Source of the DNA: CAJBVW01 sp964457335
Lineage (GTDB): Bacteria > Myxococcota_A > UBA796 > SXON01
Assembly: GCA_964457335.1 (NCBI GenBank)
Contig: CAYWGD010000002.1
Coordinates: 186,001 to 250,000 of the forward strand
Direction: 5' to 3'
DNA: 64,000 bases
Below the pieces are notes generated by a model. It was not told where the DNA came from. It searched no databases and was given only the letters and a program-made list of their open reading frames with translations. Position numbers and translations under genes: made by a program. Position 1 is the first letter of the stretch. Every line of letters starts with the position of its first letter. Below are positions 28,362 to 36,068 of the stretch, one piece after another.

Positions 28362-28691
28362 TCAACGACGGGCGAGGCTGAGCCAGCCCGCGATGAACGC
28401 CACGCCGCCCAGGGGCGTCACGGCGCCGAGGACGGGGAGGTCGAGCAGCACGAGCGCGTAGAGGCTCCCGCTGAAGAGTACGATCCCCGCCCCGAAGAGG
28501 GCGAAGGAGGTGGTCCGCGGGGTCGGCGCGGAGGCGAGCACGAGGAGCACGACGGCGTGCACGAGGTGGTAGCTCGCTGCGGTCTGCCAGGTGTCGAGCC
28601 GCTCCGGCGTGACCTGCCCGCGCAGGGCGTGCGCGCCGAAGGCCCCGGCGGCGACGGCCAGGGCTCCGAGCACCCCCGCGATCGGCCTCAT
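28362..28691 (-). CDS. DUF423 (YgdD-like) membrane protein
   Basis: A 109 aa inner-membrane protein of the DUF423 family. It has four predicted helices and the family start GVLGALAVAAGAFGAHALRG, then ERLDTWQTAASYHLVHAVVLL and FSGSLYALVLL, GGVAFIAGW. Family function is unknown. ATG at 28691 overlaps the stop of the upstream gene (ATGA), so the two are co-translated. It sits 25 bases before the NfeD-like gene. Confidence 0.9.
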   Translation of the reverse strand: MRPIAGVLGALAVAAGAFGAHALRGQVTPERLDTWQTAASYHLVHAVVLLVLASAPTPRTTSFALFGAGIVLFSGSLYALVLLDLPVLGAVTPLGGVAFIAGWLSLARR

Positions 28692-28909
28692 TCCTGCCCC
28701 CGCAGCGCGGCCAGCGCGTCCAGCAGCTCCCGCTCGTCGCGGAAGCGTGCGGTGGCGCCGTCCACGCGAGCGATCAACGCGCGCTCGCACGTCTCGCAAC
28801 GGTCGAAGCACTCGACGGTCGACAGCGTCGCGCCGGTCGCCGCGACCCGGTCCGGGAGCGAGGGCGCGTGGCGGGACATGCCCGTCCTGCAGACCACGAC
28901 CTCGGTCAA
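28688..28909 (-). CDS. small DUF1450-like thiol protein
   Basis: A 73 aa protein. It begins at TTG 28909 with CCGGAGG just upstream. Cys7 in VVVCRTG and the cluster VECFDRCETCERALIARVDG resemble the DUF1450/YuzB family of small proteins with a thioredoxin- or ferredoxin-like fold and a C-x4-C-x2-C type pattern. The C-terminus FRDERELLDALAALR fits the end of that family. It is the first gene of the minus-strand SPFH operon and is divergent from the SOS mutasome operon. Function unknown; the family call is moderate. Confidence 0.65.
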   Translation of the reverse strand: MTEVVVCRTGMSRHAPSLPDRVAATGATLSTVECFDRCETCERALIARVDGATARFRDERELLDALAALRGQE

Positions 28910-29054
28910 GTCGCCTCCGGCTTACTCGCCATGCGAGTGCTCGACGGGTGGGCGAACCGGCAGATGTCTGGGAGCGCGGGCATGTTGCGGGTGTATCCCG
29001 TCGTCTCCGGCGGGCGAGGGGCCCTCGCCGCGCCACGGCGCCCGACGCCCCGGG

Positions 29055-29075
29055 AACCTCGACCTGAACGAGGTT
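29055..29075. promoter_or_regulatory. 21-bp inverted repeat in the divergent region
   Basis: AACCTCG, a 7-base spacer, then CGAGGTT is a perfect 7+7 inverted repeat 40 bases upstream of the LexA box. Its middle overlaps CTGAAC-GAG-GTTCGG, a degenerate version of the LexA palindrome with a 3-base instead of a 4-base centre. It could be a second weak LexA site or an operator for the minus-strand operon. Confidence 0.3.
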
Positions 29076-29100
29076 CGGATGGGGCGGACAATTTCTGGCC

Positions 29101-29132
29101 TTGCGAGGGATGGTACCTGAACGTACGTTCAG
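29101..29132 (+). promoter_or_regulatory. SOS promoter with LexA box for the mutasome operon
   Basis: CTGAACGTACGTTCAG at 29117-29132 is a perfect 16-bp palindrome of the type reported as the LexA box in Myxococcus and relatives. TTGCGA (29101-29106), a 17-base spacer and TACGTT (29124-29129) form a plausible promoter whose -10 element lies inside the box. Transcription would start near 29136, the A of the imuA start codon, so the mRNA may be leaderless. The genes downstream are known LexA targets in other bacteria. Confidence 0.75.
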
Positions 29133-29135
29133 ACC

Positions 29136-29954
29136 ATGCCCCAGCTGCCCCTCCGACTCGTCCCCCCCCTGGGGGAGGCCCTTCCGGGTACCCCGGCCGG
29201 GGCCGTCGTATCGGGTGCGACGCTCTCGGGACCTCGTCCGGCGGCGGGCCCGCGCGCCGCCACGCTCGATCGCCTGCGGGCCCTGGTGGGGTCTCGCGGG
29301 CGCGTGGGGATCCTCCCGCCGCCGCGAGAGCCCGACCCGGGGCTCCCGGCGCTCGACCCGGGCAGCATCTCCACCGACATCGCCGGGCTCGACGCGTGGC
29401 TGCACGGATGGCCGCGGCCCGGCCCCATCGAGATCGCGGGCCGGTCGGGGGCGGGTCGCCTCGCCCTCGTCGTCCCCCTGCTCGAGCGGCTCACACGAGA
29501 AGGGAGGACGGTGCTCCTCGTGGACCCGCTCCAGCAGCTGCACCCCCCGGGGCTGGGCCGGGTCGATCCCGCGCGGATCGTGCTCGTCCGCCCGCCGCCC
29601 GAACGCGCGGCCTGGACGGCGGAGCAGGTAGCGCGTTCGGGCGCCGTCGAAGCGATGGTGCTGCTCGATGCCCCGCCGCTGGGGCGGGCCGGCGTGCGTC
29701 TCGCGCGGGCCGCCGAAGCCGGCAACATGGCCGTCTTCGTGCTGGCCGACCGTCCCGAGGTGGATCTCCCCGCCATCCTCCGGCTCGAAGCCGACGGTTG
29801 GCAGGGCGACGAGCACGTGCGCGTGCACTGCACCCGCAGCCGGGACGGCCGCCGCGTGGGCACGCGGCTCGTGGCCCCGGGAGAGCGCCCGTCCGAGCCC
29901 GTCCGGATGAGCGAGGCGACAAAGGCCGTCCGGTACCGTGTGAGGTCCGCGTGA
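29136..29954 (+). CDS. imuA: ImuA-like RecA-fold mutasome protein
   Basis: A 272 aa protein placed like ImuA (SulA/RecA-like), the first gene of the imuA-imuB-dnaE2 mutagenesis cassette. The core is a degenerate RecA fold: STDIAGLDAWLHGW, then a P-loop-like GRSGAGRLALVVPLLERL that lacks the usual GKT/GKS, and VLLVDPLQQLHPPGLG. The family takes part in SOS-induced translesion synthesis. It begins 4 bases after the LexA palindrome. Its stop overlaps the GTG start of the ImuB-DnaE2 gene. Confidence comes mainly from context plus the RecA-like core. Confidence 0.82.
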   Translation: MPQLPLRLVPPLGEALPGTPAGAVVSGATLSGPRPAAGPRAATLDRLRALVGSRGRVGILPPPREPDPGLPALDPGSISTDIAGLDAWLHGWPRPGPIEIAGRSGAGRLALVVPLLERLTREGRTVLLVDPLQQLHPPGLGRVDPARIVLVRPPPERAAWTAEQVARSGAVEAMVLLDAPPLGRAGVRLARAAEAGNMAVFVLADRPEVDLPAILRLEADGWQGDEHVRVHCTRSRDGRRVGTRLVAPGERPSEPVRMSEATKAVRYRVRSA

Positions 29955-32900
29955 GCCAGCGCGGGTTCCTCGGCATCCACCTCCCCGGCTTCCGCCTCGA
30001 GCGGTGCGGCTGGGAGCCGCGCCTTCCGGCCGTCCTCGTCACGACCGAGCGCGGCGCGGAGCGCGTGCAGGCCGCGTCGCTGCCCGCGGGACGGGCCGGT
30101 GTCCGGGTGGGGATGACCCTGGCCGCCGCTCGGGCGCTCCTCCCGGAGATCCGGGTGGAGCGGCTCGATCCCACGGGAGAGCTCGCGGATCTCGAGGCCT
30201 TGTGCGCCGCCCTCGGCCGCTTCACCCCCGCGGCGCGCCCCGTCCCGCCGGATTGCCTCCTCCTGGACGTGGGGCCGGGCGCCATGGCGCCGATCCGCGC
30301 CTGCCTCGCCGAGCTGGGGCACGCCAGCCGCATGGTCCTGGCGGAGGAGGGGCGGACCGCGCTCGCGCTCGCGCGTCACGCGCGGCGGGACCGGGTCGTC
30401 CCGAAAGGCGGGATCGCGGCGGCGCTCGCCCCCCTGCCCGTCAGCGCGCTGGAGCTACCGGAGGAGGTCCTCCTGTCGCTCCGGGACGTCGGCATCCGGA
30501 CGGTCGAGCAGCTGGCATCCCTCCCGACGTCCGCGCTGGTGGGCCGCTACGGCGCGGCCGTGGCGTCGGCGCACGCGCGGGCCCGCGGGGTCGCGGCGCC
30601 CTCGCCGCTCCCGTTGCCACCGCCACGGGAGGAGTCGGCGTTCCGGATCGACTTCCCCGATCCGGTCGACGTCCTCGAGGCCGTGTTGTTCGTCCTCAAC
30701 GGGCTGGTGCGGGATCTCGTGGGATCGGTGGACAGGGCGGGGCGCGCAGTCGTGCGGGTCCAGGTCCGGCTCCGCCTCGAGGAGGGCGAGCACGTCCTCC
30801 CGGTTCGGCTCGGCCAACCCACGCGCGGGCACGAGCGCCTGTTCCGCCTCCTGCGGGCCCGCCTGGAGCGGGTGCAGCTCGGGTCGCCAGTCCTGGGCGT
30901 GACGCTGGAGGTCCTCGAGGCCGTGGCCTTCACGCCGGTGCAGCCCGGGCTCCTTGATCGGGCCCAGGCCGCCGAGCCTCTGCCGGAGCTCTGCGCCCGA
31001 CTGCAGGACGTGTTGGGGGCCGAGGCGGTCTGCGTGCCGGCGCCCGTCGACACCTGGCGGCCGGAAGCGTCCTGGGTCGCGGTTCCCTGGGGACAGGAGC
31101 CTCCGAAGCCGCCCCCCACGGCGGTCCTCCCGGATCCGGCGGCGCCCCACGAGCCGGCCGAGCCGGCCCGGCCGCGTCCGGCCGTCCTCCTCGCCGAGCC
31201 GACGGCCCTGCGGGTCGCGGCCGCGCCGTCGGGGCGGCCGCGTGCGTTGCTCCTGGAGCGGGAGTGGACGCCGCTCGATCCCGTCGAAGGGCCGGAGCGC
31301 ATCAGCGGCGACTGGTGGCAGGACGGGGGGTGGGCTCGCGACTACTGGCGCGTGGGCCTGCCGGACGGGCGGCGCGCGTGGATCTACCGGCAGGCGTCGT
31401 CCGAGGAGGCGACGCCGCTCGCGCAGCGGTGGTTCCTGCACGGCTGGCTGGACGGCACCAGCCCCGTGGCGTCGACGCCCCCTCCCGATCCGCCCCCTCC
31501 CGATCCGCCCCCTCCCGATCCGCCCCCTCCCGACCCACCGCACCCCGATCCCTCCGTCGACGGGACACAGCGACGGGAGCCCTCCTCACGCCGCGCTCCG
31601 CGCCCGACCGTCCGGTACGCCGAGCTCGTCTGCCGTTCGAACTACTCCTTCTGCGAGGGGGCCTCCTTCCCCGAGGAGCTCGTGGAGCGCGCGAAGGAGC
31701 TCGGGCTCTCGGCGCTCGCGCTCACCGACCGGGACGGCGTGTACGGCAACGTCCGCTTCCACCGCGCCGGGGGCGGGATCCCGCTCCTCCACGGCTCCCT
31801 GCTCACCCTCCGCGCCGGGGAGGAGCGCGTCCTGGACGGGGGGCCGGCCTGGTCGGCGGTCGCGCTCGTACAGGACCTCGAGGGGTGGGCCACGCTCTGC
31901 CGCCTCCTGACGCGGGCCCGCGGCGAAGCGGTGAAGGGGCGCGCGGAGCTGCCGCTGGACGCGCTCCTCGCGCAGAACGAGGGCCTGATCCTCCTCGCGC
32001 GGGGGGACTGGCCCGCCGAGGACCTCGCCCGCCTCCACGAAGCCGCGGGCGACAGGCTCTACCGCGCGGTGAGCAGGCGCCTCGCCTGCGGAGAGGAAGC
32101 GCGGATCGACGGGCTCGTGCGGGGCACGGTGCCCTGCGTCGCCACCAACGACGTGTTGATGCACGCCCCGGCCCGCGCCCGGCTGCAGGACGTCCTCGCG
32201 TGCATCCGCATGCAGACGACGCTCCCGGCGGCCGGGACCCGCCTCCAGCCCAACGCGGAGCGCGTCCTGAAGGAGCCGGAGCGCATGGCGCGGCTCTTCC
32301 GGCCCTGGCCCGCCCTGATCGCGCGCACGGTCGAGATCGCGGAGCGGTGCTCCTTCTCCCTGCGCGAGCTCACGTACCGCTACCCCAGCGAGGTCGTCCC
32401 CGACGGCTACACCGCGATGGAGTGGCTCCGCGAGCTCACACGCCGGGGGGTCCGGGAGCGGTACGGACCGCGGCCGCCCGAGGCGGTCAGCCGCCAGATC
32501 GAGTACGAGCTCGCGATCGTCGAGCGCCTGAACTTCCCGGCCTACTTCCTGACGGTGCACGACCTCGTCCGCTTCGCCCGGGAGCGCGGGATCCTCTGCC
32601 AGGGGCGGGGGAGCGCGGCCAACTCCGCGGTCTGCTACGCGCTCGGCGTCACCGCGGTGGACCCCGCGCGGTCGAGCCTGCTCTTCGAGCGCTTCATCTC
32701 GGAGGAGCGCGGCGAGCCGCCCGACATCGACATCGACTTCGAGCACGAGCGGCGCGAGGAGGTGATCCAGTACGTCTACGAGAAGTACGGGCGGGAACGT
32801 GCGGCGATGGTCAACGAGGTCATCTGCTGGCGCGGGCGGATGGCGGTGCGGGACGTTGGCAAGGCGGTGGGGCTCGGCCTCGACCAGGTCGATCGCCTCG

Positions 32901-34690
32901 CGAAGGCGATGGACGGGTGGGGGGGCAAGCCCCCGTCCGAGGAGCGGCTGCGGGAGGCGGGGCTCGATCCCGCGGATCCCGCCCTGGCGCTGACGCAGTC
33001 CCTCGTCGGCGAGATCCAGGGCTTCCCCCGCCACACCTCCATCCACGTGGGAGGCTTCGTCATCTCCGATGGTCCCCTCGTCGACCGCGCCCCGATCGAG
33101 CCCGCCACCATGGAGGGCCGGACGGTCATCCAGTGGGACAAGAACGACGTCGACGATCTCGGCTTCGTGAAGGTCGACCTGCTCTCGCTCGGCATGCTCA
33201 CGGCCATCCGCAAGTGCTTCACGTTCATGCGGACCTCCCACGGGGTCCACCACGACCTCGTGTCGGTCCCGCGGGAAGACCCGGGCGTGTACGACATGCT
33301 CTGCGAGGCCGACTCCACCGGCGTCTTCCAGGTGGAGAGCCGCGCCCAGCAGGGGATGCTCCCGCGCCTCCGCCCGCGCAGGTTCTACGACCTCGTCATC
33401 GAGACCGCGATCGTCCGACCCGGGCCGATCCAGGGGGGGATGGTGCACCCCTACCTCCGCCGGCGGAGCGGCCAGGAGGAGGTCACCTACGTGGACGAGC
33501 GGCTGCGGCCGATCCTCGAGCGCACGCTCGGCGTGCCGATCTTCCAGGAGCAGGTCATGGCGATGGCCGTGGCGGTCGGCGGGTTCACGCCCGGCGAGGC
33601 CGACGCGCTCCGGCGTGCGATGGGCGCGTGGCGCCGGCGGGGCGGGCTCGGCGAGCTCGGCGACAAGCTCATGCGCGGGATGCGCGCGAACGGGCTCCCG
33701 GACGAGTACGCGAACCAGATCTTCCTGCAGATCCAGGGCTTCGCGGAGTACGGCTTCCCGGAGTCGCACGCCGCCTCCTTCGCCCACCTCGTCTACGTCT
33801 CCGCGTGGCAGCGCTGCCACTACCCGGCGGCCTTCTGCGCCGCGCTGATCAACTCCCAGCCGATGGGCTTCTACGCCCCGCGCTCCCTGGTCGCCGACGC
33901 CCAGCGGCACGGGGTGGAGGTGCGGGAGGTCGACGTCACAGCCTCCGACTGGGACTGCACCCTGGAGCCGGGCGAGGACGGTCCGGCGCTCCGGCTCGGC
34001 CTGCGTCTGGTGAAGGGCTTCCCGGAGGAGGTCGGTCACGCCATCGAGGCGGCGCGGCGCGGCGCGCCGTTCATCGATCTCCCCGATCTGGCCGTCCGCG
34101 CCGGGCTCGATCGCGCCCCCCTCCTGGCCCTCGCGCGCGCGGGAGCGCTCGATCCCCTGCTCCTCCCCGACCAGCGCGGCGCGCGCGGCGCCGCCTGGGC
34201 CGTGGAGGGCCTCTGGAGCGGTCTCTTCGCCCACGTGCTCCGGGGGGAGGGCAACGTGGCGCTGCCCGTCGCCTCGCCGCTCGACGCGGTACAGTCCGAT
34301 TACCACGCGACCGGCCTCTCGGTGCGGGCGCACCCCGTGGGGCTCGTCCGCGCGCGGCTCGACAACGAGGGGGTGCTGCCGCTCTCCCGCCTCGCCGAGG
34401 TCCGCGCCGACACGCCGGTGAAGATCGCGGGGATGGTGTCCCACCGCCAGCGCCCGGGCACCGCGTCCGGCGTGGTGTTCATGACGCTGGAGGACGAGAC
34501 CGGCACGGTGAACGTCGTCATCTGGCCGAAGCTCTACGAGCGGCAGCGCCGGGTGATCCGCTCCGAGCCGTTGGTCACGATCACCGGGGTGCTCCAGCGC
34601 GAAGGGGAGGCCATCAGCGTGGTCGCGCGCCGCTTCGCGACACTGCGCGCCGCCCCGCCGGTGAGAGCTTCCAGCAGGGATTTCCGCTGA
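29951..34690 (+). CDS. imuB-dnaE2: ImuB-DnaE2 fusion: Y-family-like protein joined to error-prone PolIII alpha
   Basis: One uninterrupted frame of 1579 aa holds two normally separate proteins. Residues 1-505 are ImuB: a catalytically degenerate Y-family polymerase with the helix-hairpin-helix segment and the C-terminal GPERISGDWW...WFLHGWLDG domain. Residues 509-553 are a linker with four PPPDP units. From about residue 554 it is DnaE2: a PHP domain (RSNYSFCEGAS, LALTDRDGVYG), the palm with catalytic Asp925 and Asp927 in PDIDIDF, and a terminal OB fold (KIAGMVSHRQRPGTASGVVFMTLEDE). Both halves are full length. No ATG lies at the joint; GTG 31466 is the only nearby internal start. It begins at GTG overlapping imuA. 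Confidence 0.9.
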   Translation: MSQRGFLGIHLPGFRLERCGWEPRLPAVLVTTERGAERVQAASLPAGRAGVRVGMTLAAARALLPEIRVERLDPTGELADLEALCAALGRFTPAARPVPPDCLLLDVGPGAMAPIRACLAELGHASRMVLAEEGRTALALARHARRDRVVPKGGIAAALAPLPVSALELPEEVLLSLRDVGIRTVEQLASLPTSALVGRYGAAVASAHARARGVAAPSPLPLPPPREESAFRIDFPDPVDVLEAVLFVLNGLVRDLVGSVDRAGRAVVRVQVRLRLEEGEHVLPVRLGQPTRGHERLFRLLRARLERVQLGSPVLGVTLEVLEAVAFTPVQPGLLDRAQAAEPLPELCARLQDVLGAEAVCVPAPVDTWRPEASWVAVPWGQEPPKPPPTAVLPDPAAPHEPAEPARPRPAVLLAEPTALRVAAAPSGRPRALLLEREWTPLDPVEGPERISGDWWQDGGWARDYWRVGLPDGRRAWIYRQASSEEATPLAQRWFLHGWLDGTSPVASTPPPDPPPPDPPPPDPPPPDPPHPDPSVDGTQRREPSSRRAPRPTVRYAELVCRSNYSFCEGASFPEELVERAKELGLSALALTDRDGVYGNVRFHRAGGGIPLLHGSLLTLRAGEERVLDGGPAWSAVALVQDLEGWATLCRLLTRARGEAVKGRAELPLDALLAQNEGLILLARGDWPAEDLARLHEAAGDRLYRAVSRRLACGEEARIDGLVRGTVPCVATNDVLMHAPARARLQDVLACIRMQTTLPAAGTRLQPNAERVLKEPERMARLFRPWPALIARTVEIAERCSFSLRELTYRYPSEVVPDGYTAMEWLRELTRRGVRERYGPRPPEAVSRQIEYELAIVERLNFPAYFLTVHDLVRFARERGILCQGRGSAANSAVCYALGVTAVDPARSSLLFERFISEERGEPPDIDIDFEHERREEVIQYVYEKYGRERAAMVNEVICWRGRMAVRDVGKAVGLGLDQVDRLAKAMDGWGGKPPSEERLREAGLDPADPALALTQSLVGEIQGFPRHTSIHVGGFVISDGPLVDRAPIEPATMEGRTVIQWDKNDVDDLGFVKVDLLSLGMLTAIRKCFTFMRTSHGVHHDLVSVPREDPGVYDMLCEADSTGVFQVESRAQQGMLPRLRPRRFYDLVIETAIVRPGPIQGGMVHPYLRRRSGQEEVTYVDERLRPILERTLGVPIFQEQVMAMAVAVGGFTPGEADALRRAMGAWRRRGGLGELGDKLMRGMRANGLPDEYANQIFLQIQGFAEYGFPESHAASFAHLVYVSAWQRCHYPAAFCAALINSQPMGFYAPRSLVADAQRHGVEVREVDVTASDWDCTLEPGEDGPALRLGLRLVKGFPEEVGHAIEAARRGAPFIDLPDLAVRAGLDRAPLLALARAGALDPLLLPDQRGARGAAWAVEGLWSGLFAHVLRGEGNVALPVASPLDAVQSDYHATGLSVRAHPVGLVRARLDNEGVLPLSRLAEVRADTPVKIAGMVSHRQRPGTASGVVFMTLEDETGTVNVVIWPKLYERQRRVIRSEPLVTITGVLQREGEAISVVARRFATLRAAPPVRASSRDFR
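31478..31537 (+). repeat. 15-bp tandem repeat encoding the PPPDP linker
   Basis: Three identical copies and one slightly changed copy of a 15-bp unit (CCCCCTCCCGATCCG) encode PPPDP repeats at the joint between ImuB and DnaE2. The repeat keeps frame, so it reads as a designed flexible or extended spacer rather than a frameshifted boundary. Confidence 0.9.
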
Positions 34691-34763
34691 TGTTCCGACA
34701 GGGTGGCGCATGGCCGCCTCCGCCTCGTCCGTGTAGGATCGCTCGGTCCTGCACCGAGGCCCC

Positions 34764-35960
34764 ATGCGCGCGCTCCCTCTCGCCTTCCTCCTCTGGGCCT
34801 GCGGCCCCGCCACCCCGACGGTGGGGGACGAAGAGGCGCCCGACACCAATACCGACACGCCGGGCGACACCGACACGGCGGACACCGACACGGACACCGC
34901 CGCCGACACGGACACGGCCCCTGGCGAGACGCTCCAGCTGGGAGATCCCTGCGAGCCGGGGGTCAGCGACTGCGGGCCCGACGCGGCCTGCTGCACCGAG
35001 TGCTGCACCTCCGACGCGGAGCCCGTGTGTACCGAGCTCGACGAGCTCGGCGGGTGCCCGCTGCCCGACCTCTGGATCGACGAGGGGCGCATGGCCGGGT
35101 CGATCGACATCCAGGACGTGCCCTTCGAGGAGGGCGACTGCGCCATCTACGAGGGCTGCGTGGACGGCCCGGGGATGCGCCGGCTCCTCAAGTTCGCCAC
35201 CACGACGCCCAACACGGGGACCGCCGACCTCTACTTCGGGGACCCGGACGACAACGACATCTTCGAGTACTCCGAGTGCCACGAGCACGACCACTTCACC
35301 GGCTACGCGACCTACGAGCTCCTCGCGGCCGACGGATCGCTCGCCGCGTCGGGCCACAAGCAGGCGTTCTGCCTCATGGACTACGAGGAGTGGGACAACG
35401 GCGGTCGGGCCCGCTACGACTGCAGCTTCCAGGGGATCGGCGTCGGCTGGGCCGACACCTACGACGCGTACCTGGATTGCCAGTGGGTCGACATCACGGA
35501 CGTTGCGCCCGGCAGCTACACGCTCCAGGTCACGCTCAACCCCGACCGGATCATCCCGGAGCTCTCGTACGACAACAACCGGATGCAGGTGCCCGTCGAG
35601 GTGCTCGATCCGGTCGACGAGCCCCCGGTCACCGACGACTGCCTCACCTCCGGCTACGGCGAGCACCGCAACTGCGGGTGGGAGATCGCCGGCACCTTCC
35701 ACTGCGAGCCAGGCGAGGAGGTCACCCTCGGCTGCGAGAACGCCTGCTCGGGCCGGTGCTGGAGCGACACCACGATGCGCATCTGCGAGGGCGACAACGT
35801 CGCCTGCCGGGGCGCCGATGCGCTGGTCAACAACGACGACGGGTGCGGCGGCACGTGCTCGGCCGACACGTTCACCTGCCCCACGAGCGGCGTGGTCACC
35901 GCGCTCGTGTCGGCGTGGGCCTCCTACGACAACGCCTCGTGCACCATCGCGGAGCTCTGA
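34764..35960 (+). CDS. lysyl-oxidase-like lipoprotein with Asp-Thr repeats
   Basis: A 398 aa predicted surface or periplasmic lipoprotein. MRALPLAFLLWAC gives the signal and acylated Cys13; a DTDT-rich spacer covers about residues 25-53. A Cys-rich stretch with CCTECCTS follows. The central domain resembles lysyl oxidase: SECHEHDHFTGYATYELL (His173, 175, 177 match the copper motif W-x-C-H-x-H-x-H of the family), then SGHKQAFCLMD, and PDRIIPELSYDNN. The C-terminal 100 residues form another Cys-rich beta domain. Lysyl oxidases oxidise peptidyl lysine to allysine with Cu and a lysine-tyrosyl quinone; activity here is inferred. Confidence 0.85.
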   Translation: MRALPLAFLLWACGPATPTVGDEEAPDTNTDTPGDTDTADTDTDTAADTDTAPGETLQLGDPCEPGVSDCGPDAACCTECCTSDAEPVCTELDELGGCPLPDLWIDEGRMAGSIDIQDVPFEEGDCAIYEGCVDGPGMRRLLKFATTTPNTGTADLYFGDPDDNDIFEYSECHEHDHFTGYATYELLAADGSLAASGHKQAFCLMDYEEWDNGGRARYDCSFQGIGVGWADTYDAYLDCQWVDITDVAPGSYTLQVTLNPDRIIPELSYDNNRMQVPVEVLDPVDEPPVTDDCLTSGYGEHRNCGWEIAGTFHCEPGEEVTLGCENACSGRCWSDTTMRICEGDNVACRGADALVNNDDGCGGTCSADTFTCPTSGVVTALVSAWASYDNASCTIAEL

Positions 35961-36068
35961 GAGCCGGAGCGGCCGCCCCGCGGCGGGGTTGGTAAGCGAT
36001 CCCCGATCGGGCGCCGAGCCGGCGCGCCGCACCCCGTCCGCGCGTACGGGCGCGGGTTAGCAGCCTGC

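Noticed and set aside
28868..29950. N-terminal extension of the ImuB-DnaE2 frame
   Set aside because: Arg/Ala/Pro-rich shadow of imuA and the divergent gap; the GTG at 29951 overlapping the imuA stop fits the coupled start.
29136..29954. RecA or SulA proper
   Set aside because: The P-loop is degenerate and the size and position fit ImuA; no RecA core motifs.
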